DNA from: Coenobita brevimanus | Lineage: Eukaryota > Arthropoda > Malacostraca > Decapoda > Coenobitidae | NCBI GenBank assembly: GCA_032717465.1 | Contig: CM064683.1 | Span: 42,441,100-42,505,099, forward strand | Direction of reading: 5' to 3' | DNA length: 64,000 nt | Part shown: positions 11,766-21,116 of the stretch, in pieces | Layout: every line of letters begins with the position of its first letter | Position numbering within the stretch: the first letter of the stretch is position 1 | The notes under the pieces: model-generated | Database searches by the model: none | What the model was told of the DNA's origin: nothing | What the model saw: the letters and a program-made list of their open reading frames with translations, nothing else | Made by a program: the position numbers and the translations under genes

Positions 11766-12673
11766 AGTACTTGCCAATAGGAGCCTAAAAAATGCTTTCT
11801 TGGTTTTCTTGACGGCATGCTAATGGTTCTATGTGAGATGTGTAAGGCCCCCATTGGTAGCAGGTGCCTCCACTCTTTGTGTATGGCATAAGACAGCCTA
11901 GTGGCTAGTTAGCCGGGACAGACGGAGTAAGTCTACTTTATAAGCTCGAGAACCATGTGAGAGACACAATTTTTTTTGTCACTTTTTTGTTCATACATTT
12001 TGACACATTTTGTCACCTTTTGTCACGTTACACTTTTTGTCACATTTTGTTGCATTTTTCCACATATTTTCACACATTACTAAATACGTTACTTTAATTA
12101 CAATACACACTGTTTGTGCACCATTTCCCATTTTTGGTTCACTACTCTATTTAACACTAGTGTGTGATTTATATCTGGATTATATCATCGACGAGTTCTC
12201 CTAGTTCCTCGAGCTCTGTAAGTACGTTGCCTCCACTGATTGTAATCTGGTTAGGTAAGAAATAATTATTTTTATATTTGTATTCTGAGGCCTATGTGAA
12301 TTCCCCTTTGTAAAACAAATCCTGGTTTCTTCTTCGGTGTGTGTATGTTATAGTGTAAGGTAAGTAACGGCCATACCACGTCGAGTACACCGCTTCCCGT
12401 CTGATCAGCGAAGTTAAGCAACGTTGGGTCTGGTTAGTTATTGGATGGGTGACCGCCTGGGAACACCAGATGCTGTTGGCATCCCTACGTGTCAAGTGGG
12501 GTTGGTGGAGGATTAGTGCCCCTCCCTGTAAAACAATTAACTCTAAGCCCTTGGCCACCCCATTTGGGATACATGTCTGGCAATGAATGAATGAAAAAGT
12601 TAGTTTTCAATCTTATTCCTTTTGGTGCTTAATTAAGGGTTAAGAGTGCACCGTAATATATACCCCCATAACA
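11766..12673 (+). repeat. 5' LTR, second part (split by 5S-SINE)
   Basis: Resumes at AGTACTTGCCAATAGGAG and aligns with 18288-18976. The block 11895-12288 differs from the 3' LTR at only one or two positions, unlike its flanks. It contains about five TTTTGTCAC-like repeats (11970-12055) and ends CATAACA at 12673. Confidence 0.85.
12363..12597 (+). mobile_element. 5S rRNA-derived SINE (SINE3-like)
   Basis: The first ~120 nt (12363-12482) are a near-complete 5S rRNA: GGCCATACCACG, GAAGTTAAGCAACG (box A region), TTGGATGGGTGACCGCC (intermediate element/box C) and GGGAACACC. An unrelated ~100-nt body follows, then an (AATG)n tail at 12581-12597. The 3' LTR lacks the insert, so it is a retroposed element. 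Its internal RNA polymerase III promoter looks intact. A lone 5S pseudogene is less likely because of the body and tail. Confidence 0.85.
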
Positions 12674-12676
12674 ATT

Positions 12677-12694
12677 TGGCGACCTCCTGCCAGG
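12677..12694 (+). promoter_or_regulatory. Primer binding site (putative)
   Basis: TGGCGACCTCCTGCC begins three bases after the end of the 5' LTR, the expected place for a tRNA-primed minus-strand start. I did not match it to a particular tRNA. Confidence 0.5.
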
Positions 12695-12943
12695 ATAGCT
12701 CTGTGACATAATATTGGTAACTTTAGCCACATACACAGTGCTTACTCCTATCTACTTAACTATAATCAGTAATCATGGCCCTAATTAGTGATAGTGATGT
12801 GATAGTGATTTTTGGAATCCAAGCCTTCCCCAACCAGAGTGAAAACACTCAAAAACATGAGCTCATATTGCCTGCCCAGGCCTTACAGTTGAGATTTTCT
12901 GCCTCAGTCACTAAGACTGTTACTTGATCGAATATTTGACACC

Positions 12944-14074
12944 ATGTTTGAGCAAAGTGAGTCCTCCATAGCTAGTTCAAAGCCATCTGATACTGCACAA
13001 GGTGTTGACCCTGAGATTTTGGCGTCGGAGATACCTGGCCCCAGTGATTTTTCTGCTCATGATGCTGGTGACAAAGTGCAACTTGAGCTAGCCAGAATTA
13101 AGCTGAGGGAACTAGAAGTGCAAGCCATAATAAGAGAACAAGAATGGAATGCTAAAATGAGAGAAACAGAATCGAATGCTCAGATGAGTGTTATAATTAC
13201 AAGCTCAAGTGAGACAAAAAGAAATGGATCATGAAATCACACTGGAGTACTCTGATAGTCCACCTCTAGCTAGCAGTAGTTCAACTGCCAGGGAATATTT
13301 TGATGTTGCTAGGAACATTAAGCTAGTACCTCCCTTTAATGAGCAAGACGTCACTAAAGTACTTCCGTATGTTTGAAAAGGTGGCAGGTCGTCTCTCGTG
13401 GCCAAAAGGCTGCACTGCTGCAGAGTATTTTGAAAGAAAAGGCTCAAAGGCTTATATTTCATTATCAGTTGATCAAGTGCTAACTATGATTGTTTAAAAG
13501 AGGCCATTCTAAAAGCATATGAACTCGTGCCAGAGGCATATAGGCTTAAATTTAGATCTACCTTTAAACAGAAAAATCAGACTCATGTGGAATATGTTTA
13601 AGTACTCACAGACTTATTTGATCAATGGTTACATTCGAGGAAAGTTGATGATTAAACTGAGAGAATTAATGATCTTGGAATACTTCGCTGGTAACATAGA
13701 TAGGGATGTTGCTACACACCTAATAGAGAAAGATTTAGATACCCTAGCTGAGGCTGCTGTTGTAGCAGATAATATAGTATAATTCATTAACATGAACGTA
13801 AGCCTCAGTCATTTTTAAGGGTAGGAGAGTGAACCACCCAGTTTTTGTGAACCCTTCTGGTAAAGGCAAGTTAATGTCAAGTGACACTAGTGGGAACACT
13901 GCAACCCCAGAGCATGTTAGTTCCACGAAAGTAATTGAGGACAGTGTTGCCAGAGGGTCAAGAAAAAGTGTCAGGTTTTGCCAGTATTCCCAGAAAACGG
14001 GCCACTTGGAAGATTGTTGCTGGAAAAAACGAGGGAAAAGTTCCAATGTGAAACCTACTACAATACTTTGGTAA
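12944..14074 (+). pseudogene. Gypsy gag with SCAN-like capsid domain, broken
   Basis: Capsid precursor spread over three frames. The acidic/helical N part is at 12944-13234 (MFEQSESSIASSKPSD...). At about 13300-13520 come NIKLVPPFNEQDV, YFRMFEKVAGRLSWPKG and AYELVPEAYRLKF in shifting frames. The frame at 13574-13782 gives KLMIKLRELMILEYFAGNI and TLAEAAVVADNIV. That pattern (hydrophobic L-E-L-hx-LE-F, then EAV.LA) matches the SCAN/Gmr1 gag fold. At about 13973-14030 a zinc knuckle reads CQYSQKTGHLEDCCWKK, with the second Cys changed to Ser. Confidence 0.75.
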
Positions 14075-14248
14075 ACTCTTGGGGATCTTGTGACACCAAC
14101 AGAGAGCAGCCACCCACAGATATTGTTAGCGGTGGTCAGACACCCCCCCCAGCAGGTGCATATTGTTGATAAGGCCAGGTTGGAGCCGTCAATGGTTGAT
14201 AGACAGACTCCTGTAGAGCCACTGTTAGACACTAGTAAGAATTGAGCA

Positions 14249-14611
14249 GTGCAGCCGTCAAGTTCAGGTGAGAGTGGTAATAAGACTTCATCAGAGTGTC
14301 CTCCCCCAAGCAGTACACAAAGTGACTCCTTCTCAGATCATTTATTTGCTAACTTCATATCTAAGGGGTTAGTTTCACTTGATGGAAAAAGTGGTCAGGA
14401 AGTCACTATAGTTAGAGACACAGGAGCTTCACAGTCACTAATACTGAAGGGGATTGTTGATGTAGCTGACCCTAATGAATGTGTCTTGTTGCATGGTATA
14501 GCTGAGTTTGTATCTGTTCCCCTAGTTGAGGTGAAGCTCCAGTCAGAGTTAGTTACTGGTTCAGTGCGTGTGGGTGTTGCCTGTACCAGGGGTCAGTTTT
14601 CTTTTGGGTAA
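14249..14611 (+). pseudogene. Gypsy aspartic protease region
   Basis: Frame with VIVRDTGASQSLIL, the catalytic DTG of a retropepsin, at about 14404-14445. Downstream hydrophobic segments (VSVPLVEVKLQSELVTGSVRVGV) fit the protease beta-strands before a frame break at 14611. It lies between gag and integrase. Confidence 0.75.
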
Positions 14612-14713
14612 TGACCTGGCGGGAGAACAAATGAGTGTTGTTCCCTGCGTGTCAAAAACTCCCGTGAGTGAGGATAGGTCTACAGAGTTGTAAGTTGTAC
14701 GGTATGTCCTAAA

Positions 14714-16120
14714 TTGTTTCCCGCATGTGTTGTAACTAGAGCTATGATGGCAAAGGTCAGCCGTGAGAATATTGACAGTAATGGCACTGGCAATGCCGAC
14801 GAAGATTTTGGGCTTGGTGTTACCTTTCTCGCCCAGTTAAATGACTCAGAGGTTGATGATTATCCCCAGACTGATGTAAATGCAAAGTTAGCTGATATGC
14901 AAAGTTCTGATCAAGAGATTGCCACCTTAATTGGGTCAGCAGTTAGGGAAGATGAATGTGAGTCTGAATGGACAGAAAGTTATTATATAAGGCCAAACAA
15001 CGTGTTAATGCGAAGATGGCGACCTCCTAGTGTTGCTTATGATAACAGGTGGGAGACTGTGCACCAGGTGGTGGTTCCAAGACCCTATAGGCAAAAAATT
15101 ATGTCCGTTGCTCATGACTCTTCTTTAGCAGGTCAGTTGAGGTGAGGAAGACTCTCTCCCGCATCTGCCAGCATTTTTACTGGCCTGGAATCCGTTAAGA
15201 TGTCTCCCGGTTCTGTAGGTCATGTCACACCTGTCAGCTAGTCAGTAAGAGCAATAAGCCCATCCCTGTGGGTCCTTTGATTCCTCTACCTGTGTCTGAG
15301 GCTCCATTCACTAGAGTCCTTGTGGAAATTGTTGGCTCTTTGCCTAAGACCCCCTCAGGCCACCAGCACATCCTCACAATGTTAGGCATGGCCACTAGAT
15401 ATCCCAAAGCCATTCCTTTGAGAAATATTTCAGCTAAATTGGTTGTCAAAGAGATACCAACCTTCTTTACCTGTTTTGGTCCCCCTAAGGAAGTTCAGTC
15501 AGATCAAGGTAGTAATATTAATTCCAAACTGTTCAGACAAACCCTAAAGGAGTCAGGAATCTCCCAGATCACTTCCTCAGCATATCATCCTCAGAGTCAG
15601 GGTGCATTAGAGATGTATCACCAAACATTGAAGTGTACAGTATGCTTAAAAAGTTGTGTGGAGATGAAACGGAATGGGACAAGTGTTGCCTTTCCTACTT
15701 TTTGCAACCAGAGAGGCACCAAGCGAGCCCTTGGGCTACTCCCCCTTTCAGTTAATCTTTGGCCTTGAAGTAAGAGGTCCTCTTAAACTCCTCAAAGAAC
15801 AATGGGTCAAGGATGATGACCAAATTAACTTGCTGGAGTACGTGTCAAAATATAAAGAAAAACTGGCCTATATTATGGAAGTAGCCAGGGCACACTTGGA
15901 GTCATCTCAGGAGAAGATGAAGAGGTGGTATGACCACTCTAAGAAAGTTAGGTACAGAGTGTTTCACCCAGGCAATCAAGTTCTTGTCTTGCTTCCCATT
16001 CATGGTCAGCCTCGGCAGGCAAATTTTGCAGGCCCTTATGTAGTGGAGAAGAGGGTAGGTGAAGTAAATTATGTCATTATACCCCAGACCGGAGGAAGGA
16101 ATGAAGATTGTCCCATGTAA
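14714..16120 (+). pseudogene. Gypsy integrase, broken
   Basis: Zinc-binding HHCC region near 15100-15240 (HDSSLAG, HFYWPGIR, CRSCHTCQL), crossed by a frameshift and a stop. The catalytic core at 15268-15650 shows VLVEIVGSLPKT, VQSDQGSN and SSAYHPQSQGALE: the second catalytic D and the E are present, but the first position is E instead of D. After another frame break, 15674-16120 carries a C-terminal domain (FHPGNQVLVLLPIHG, FAGPYVVEKRVGEVNYVI) typical of Ty3/gypsy integrase tails. It lies upstream of the RT. Confidence 0.85.
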
Positions 16121-16201
16121 ATATGTTGAAGGAGTACCACAGGCGAGACGTGGACCCCCCTAGAGCTGCATGCGTGGTGTCGGCTGTCGAGTTGGTGGAG
16201 G

Positions 16202-17009
16202 ATGAGGGCGGAGGATGAGGGCTGCCCTTTGACTTTGGACCAGACGACCAGTTGGAGAGAAAACCAGGGTGCCTGGAGTACACTGACTGATAAACTCTCC
16301 CAGTTGACTGCAGAGCTGTCTGTCGAACTTGTTGCCCTTCTCAGGAAGTTCCCTGATGTCTTCCGGGACACTCCAGGATGGACGAAAGTGGCACAGCATG
16401 ACGTGGATATTGGAGACGCCAGCCCTGTCAAGCAGTCACACTGCCGGGCTAGTCCTCAGAAGCAGACCATCACTCATGAGGAACTGAACTACATGTTGCA
16501 GCAGAGGATAATTGACTCATGTCAAAGTGAGTGGTGCACCCTGGTCATAGTGGTTCCAAAAACCTGGTGGATCACATCACATTTGCATTGATTATCGTGA
16601 AGTCAACTCCTTTACCAAGACTGATATTTACCCACTTCCCAGAGTAGATGATTGTGTGAACGCGATAGGCAGTGCTAAGTTTATTACAAAATTAGATTTG
16701 ATGAAGGGATATTGGCAAGTCCCACTCACAGAAAGGGCCAGAGAAATTTCCTGTTTTGTGGTCAGTGGCAATTCATATAAATGTAAGGTCATGCCCTATG
16801 GTATGAAGAATGCTCCTGCCACCTTCCAAAGGTTGATCAATGATCTCATCACAGATGTAGAAGGTTGTAAGACTTACATTGATGATGTTATTTTTATTGA
16901 CACCTGGGAACAACACCTGAGCCAACTAGATCCCTTGCTGCAGAGACTGTCCTCTGCTAATTTAGCACTTAATTTAACTAAATGTGAATTTGTAAGGGCT
17001 CAAGTGTAG
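16202..17009 (+). pseudogene. Gypsy reverse transcriptase, broken
   Basis: N-terminal LRKFPDVFRDTPGW and HDVDIGDASPVKQSHCR, then CIDYREVNSF in a shifted frame (about 16585), FITKLDLMKGYWQVPL, MPYGMKNAPATFQRL and the catalytic YIDDVIF (about 16876-16896). These are Ty3/gypsy RT motifs. One frameshift near 16570 and a stop at 17007 interrupt it. Confidence 0.88.
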
Positions 17010-17953
17010 TACCTAGGTTATGTGGTTGGATTAGGCCAAGTGAGTCCACCTGATGTCAAAGTTCAGGCCATAGTCAATTCCACCCAACCCAAAAATAAGA
17101 GAGAGTTGCAACGATTCTTGGGTATGGTAGGGTAATCCAGACGTTTTGTCTTGAACTTCTCTGATCTTGTAGCTCCCCTCACTGATTTGTTAAGAAAAGG
17201 AGTCAAGTATGAGTGGATGTCAGAATGTGAGGATGCCTATTCTAAAGTCAAAGCAATCCTATCAAGTCACCCAGTGCTTCAAGCTCCAAGTTTTGATAAA
17301 CCCTTTAAATTAGCTGTTGATGCCAGTGGCCTAGGGGCTGGTGCAGTTATGCTTCAGGATAATGATCAAGGCTTTGAGATGCCTGTGTGCTATTCTAGCA
17401 AAAAATTCAATAAGACCCAGAGAAATTATTCAACTATTGAGAAAGAACTCCTTGCATTCATACTTGCCCTTCAACACTTTTCTGTTTACGTAGGTCCAGG
17501 GTCAGGTGATGTGGTAGTGTACACTGATCACCACCCTCTGAAATTTTTGTCCCAATTTAAGGACCAAAATCTTAGATTGGTGGCTCAGTCGGTAGAGAGG
17601 TGGCCTGCAGTCCTACCGGACCCAGATTCAAATCCCCGCTGGGGCAGGGAACAGTTTAAGGATTTGAATTTAATAAAAAACAGACTTTACTGATCTACCA
17701 GAAGACCCGCCTCATGTCGTAAAAACACCCCCGCTACTATCAATACACCAGTCATGTATGAGACAGCCCTAGCATGGCCTTGGGAGCAGGCTGTGAAGCC
17801 TATGCTCAGAGTTAGACATTAAAAAAAAAAAAAACAAAAAAAAAAACAAGATTGACCAGCTGGCCCAATTTTTTCAGGAATATTCCCTTGATGTGCGCCA
17901 TATAATGGTGTTACTAATGTTTTAACAGATTACCTGTCCAGAACTTAAAATTG
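17010..17953 (+). pseudogene. Gypsy RNase H, split by a SINE
   Basis: Tether and RNase H: FSDLVAPLTDLLRKG, KLAVDASGLGAGAVMLQ, YSTIEKELLAFILALQHF, VVVYTDHHPLKFL. The frame is interrupted at 17579 by a tRNA-type SINE and resumes after its poly(A) with TSWPNFFQEYSLDVRH and TDYLSRT, ending about 50 bp before the 3' LTR. No integrase follows. Confidence 0.85.
17579..17846 (+). mobile_element. tRNA-derived SINE (family A)
   Basis: tRNA-like head with box A TGGCTCAGTCGG (17581-17592) and box B AGATTCAAATCC (17624-17635). A body with GAGACAGCCCTAGCATGG and GCAGGCTGTGAAGCCTATG follows, then poly(A) at about 17821-17846. AGATTG flanks both sides (17575 and about 17850), a likely target duplication. 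A 3' copy of the same family is at 34686-34905 (minus). Confidence 0.85.
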
Positions 17954-17994
17954 AACAGTATCTAGAAATTTCCCCTTAGGAAATTGCTTCTCTC

Positions 17995-18005
17995 AGGTAG
18001 GGAGG
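17995..18005 (+). promoter_or_regulatory. Polypurine tract (putative)
   Basis: AGGTAGGGAGG lies immediately before the TG of the 3' LTR, the expected plus-strand priming site. Confidence 0.6.
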
Positions 18006-18976
18006 TGTCACTGATGTCGTTACTCCAGTAGTGAATTGGTGAAATATAAGTTGAGAAGATAATGTAAGGAGATAAGCGAGCCATCAAGAACGATAAATCT
18101 TTTGTGTTATCAGTTTTGCTGCCTGTGAGGGTATAACCCTATCTTCGCTGTATTACTCAGCGGTCAGTTTTTCTGCTTCTGGGCAGATAACGCTTGTTGC
18201 TTTTCCCAGAAATTATGCAGAGACCCTTTTGTCCTTGACCATAAGTGGGTGTGACTTATAGTGCTGGAGGAGGAAAATGAGAGTACTTGCCAATAGGAGT
18301 CTAAAAAATGCTTTCTTGGCTTTCTTGACGGCATGCTAATGGTTATGTGTGAGATGTGTAAGGCCCCCATTGGTAGCAGGTGCCTCCACTCTTTGTGTAT
18401 GACTGAAGATTACTCTTAAGACAGCCTAGTGGCTAGTTAGCCGGGACAGACGGAGTAAGTCTACTTTATAAGCTCGAGAACCATGTGAGAGACACAATTT
18501 TTTTTGTCACTTTTTTGGTCATACATTTTGACACATTTTGTCACCTTTTGTCACGTTACACTTTTTGTCACATTTTGTTGCATTTTTCCACATATTTTCA
18601 CACATTACTAAATACGTTACTTTAATTACAATACACACTGTTTGTGCACCATTTCCCATTTTTGGTTCACTACTCTATTTAACACTAGTGTGTGATTTAT
18701 ATCTGGATTATATCATCGACGAGTTCTCCTAGTTCCTCGAGCTCTGTAAGTACGTTGCCTCCACTGATTGTAATCTGGTTAGGTAAGAAATAATTATTTT
18801 TATATTTGTATTCTGAGGCCTGTGTGAATTCCCCTTTCTAAAACGAATCTTGGTTTCTTCTTTGGTGCGTGCATGTTGTAATGTAAAGTAAGTTAGTTTT
18901 CTTGTGAGCTTTACCTTACCCCTTTTGGTGATTAATTAAGGGTATAGAGTGCACCGTAATATATACCCCCATAGCA
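18006..18976 (+). repeat. 3' LTR of the gypsy element
   Basis: 971 bp, TG...CA, without the LINE and 5S-SINE insertions of the 5' LTR, so it serves as the empty-site reference for both. Confidence 0.85.
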
Positions 18977-19262
18977 CCACGCATATGTGGTAGAGATGTG
19001 GCTTGGCTAGCTGTCGCTCTGGCTATGAGACATTCCCTCAACCCACGCATATGTAGTAGAGATATGGCCAGGCTAGCTTTTGCTTTGGCACTGACACATC
19101 TCCTCAACCCATGCATCTGTGACAGTGATGTGGTGAGGCTAGCGTTCTCCCTGACAATGACACATCCCCTTCACCAATGCATATGTTGTAGAGATGAGGA
19201 CAAGCTTACATTTACTCTGACACTGACACATCCCTTCACACACATATGTGGTAGGCAACAAA
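18977..19262 (+). repeat. 66-bp minisatellite
   Basis: Four degenerate units, each beginning CCxxGCATaTGTgGTAGAGAT and ending CACATCCCTTCA or a variant. The period of about 66-67 bp keeps a reading frame open (22-aa repeat), but there is no sign of a gene. Confidence 0.85.
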
Positions 19263-19641
19263 GGAGAAATTGCTGATATGGATATTAATTTGGAAAGACA
19301 AAATTAGCTCTTGAGCTTCAAGCTTTGTGATCACAGACCATGAACAGACTGCAACAGCCAAACTCAGTGATATCATCTCCACAGTGATTGGACATTAAAA
19401 TTACAATATACATAATATCTAAGCCGCCGCCGAGCTTTTCCAAGTGTGTGTTAGATTGCAGGGATTTTAAGGAGAGAATGTTCGTTGTGCTTGTCGTGCA
19501 AGGCAGGACAAAGATAAAGATGAGTCTGGGGTTTGACTGCAGTTTATTTCTTCAGAAGGAATATCTCACAAGAGCAGTACTGAGGCGAGAGCGGTTTTAT
19601 GCTTGCTAACTCCACGTGCTCTGTTGCTGCCTCTCCCCACC

Positions 19642-19680
<39 letters not shown>

Positions 19681-20117
19681 TCTCTCTCTGCTAACCCCTT
19701 CTGCCCTGTCTGTCCCACTTCCCCTGTATATGACAGGTTGTGTCAAGCGAACGGGCACGTGTGTGTGTAGAACTTTCCAAGCCTGGGGAGTTTCCATCAG
19801 GCATCACACTGTGCTGTGTGTGAAATTCCTAACTACATCATGTGCAGCATTATTTCCTCTAGCCCTCTTGCTTAGGCACACCTTTCTTCTATGCTTTCTA
19901 TTACATATTAACATTATATACATTACTAGCTATTATGTAATGTTATTATGATATTTTAGTGTCCTGATGTCGCTCGGTCATGCCTAGCTGGCATACCTAC
20001 CACAGCATGTAGAAAACAAATTACATATTCTGTTATAAACTGTTAATACATTGTATTCATCACAATATTGTAGAGACACAATAATATTGTAGAAACATAA
20101 CACATTGTAGTAATATA
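19263..20117. other. Intergenic, nothing recognised
   Basis: Unique sequence with a (CT)n array at 19643-19679. The region 20040-20110 has AATATTGTAGA-type short repeats. No coding or mobile signal was seen. Confidence 0.5.
19643..19679. repeat. (CT)n microsatellite
   Basis: About 37 bp of CT. Confidence 0.95.
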
Positions 20118-20335
20118 TCCATCCATCCATCATCCAATCCTACGTTGCACCATGAGAAGCGTAGGAGTCCGGGGCTAGGCAAGTTGGTCCTGACATTTAA
20201 GATGAGAGTGACCAGCCTCACTCATCCCTGAGTGGCATTACGTGAGCAATAAACCCCAACCATCCCTTGGATATAAACCTGCATTGGCTCAATCCGATGG
20301 GAGCGTAATAATTACCCACTAAACCAACAGGCGCC
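20118..20335 (-). mobile_element. tRNA-derived SINE (family B)
   Basis: Minus-strand head GGCGCC...; box A TGGTTTAGTGGG (complement of 20314-20325) and box B GGTTTATATCC (complement of 20269-20279). The body matches 43026-43222, and the tail has a (GATG)n-like repeat. Related SINEs occur in each unit of the 2.8-kb array. Confidence 0.8.
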
Positions 20336-20791
20336 AAAATTTGGTTATATGGTTACCACACAGCGTAGTAAATGATTTCCTGGTGTACAAGTATCCATTT
20401 GCCTTGTCACTCAGTGCAGAGTCACCCACAGGCAGAAGGAAGAGGAAAGAATGAAGGAAAGAAAGACGGAAGAGGATGGACGGACAGAAGGATGGAGGAG
20501 AGGAAAGGGCAGACACCCGAGAGCAGCACTACATCGAGTGAGTGGATGGTGAGCGCCCCCACTTACCTCAAGTATTGTGTGTATAACATATATATGTAAC
20601 GGAATATATACATGGTAGTAAAACTGAATATAGTGTACAATATTGTGTAACATATTGTAATATATTGGTACAATTGTGTATGTACAACAGACATACGCAT
20701 ATATTTATGCAATGGTAATATAATGGTAGTACCATGCCAAGACTACTGTATGGTAAGAATCAGCTATATGTAATGTACCAATGTACCTATC

Positions 20792-20901
<110 letters not shown>

Positions 20902-20992
20902 GTATTGTTATATAAAATGGATATATTTATATCAGTTTATCATTCATGCATAGTTAGATTAATATTATATAATATGGTACCCCAAAATTTTC

Positions 20993-20995
<3 letters not shown>

Positions 20996-21075
<80 letters not shown>
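20996..21075. repeat. (TA)n microsatellite
   Basis: About 80 bp of TA. Confidence 0.95.
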
Positions 21076-21077
<2 letters not shown>

Positions 21078-21116
21078 TGTATATATACTTTACAATATTT
21101 ACATATTATACACATT

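Larger units (their letters stand above)
8227..18976 (+). mobile_element. Gypsy LTR retrotransposon, Gmr1-like domain order, decayed
   Basis: A full but defective LTR element. LTRs start TG and end CA: the 5' LTR is 8227-12673 including two insertions, the 3' LTR is 18006-18976. Internal order read directly from translations is SCAN-like gag, zinc knuckle, DTG protease, integrase, reverse transcriptase, RNase H, then the LTR. The RT is Ty3/gypsy type (YIDDVIF, MPYGMKNAPATFQR), yet integrase precedes RT. That arrangement is known for Gmr1-like gypsy elements rather than ordinary Ty3/gypsy. Several frameshifts and stops make it non-autonomous today. Flanks give a possible 4-bp duplication CCAT/CCAC. 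Later insertions are a LINE (8476-11765), a 5S-SINE (12363-12597) and a tRNA-SINE (17579-17846). Confidence 0.85.

Noticed and set aside
12010..12204. 64-aa ORF found twice with identical product (also 18538-18732)
   Set aside because: It lies inside both LTRs; the duplication is explained by LTR structure and the composition is low-complexity.
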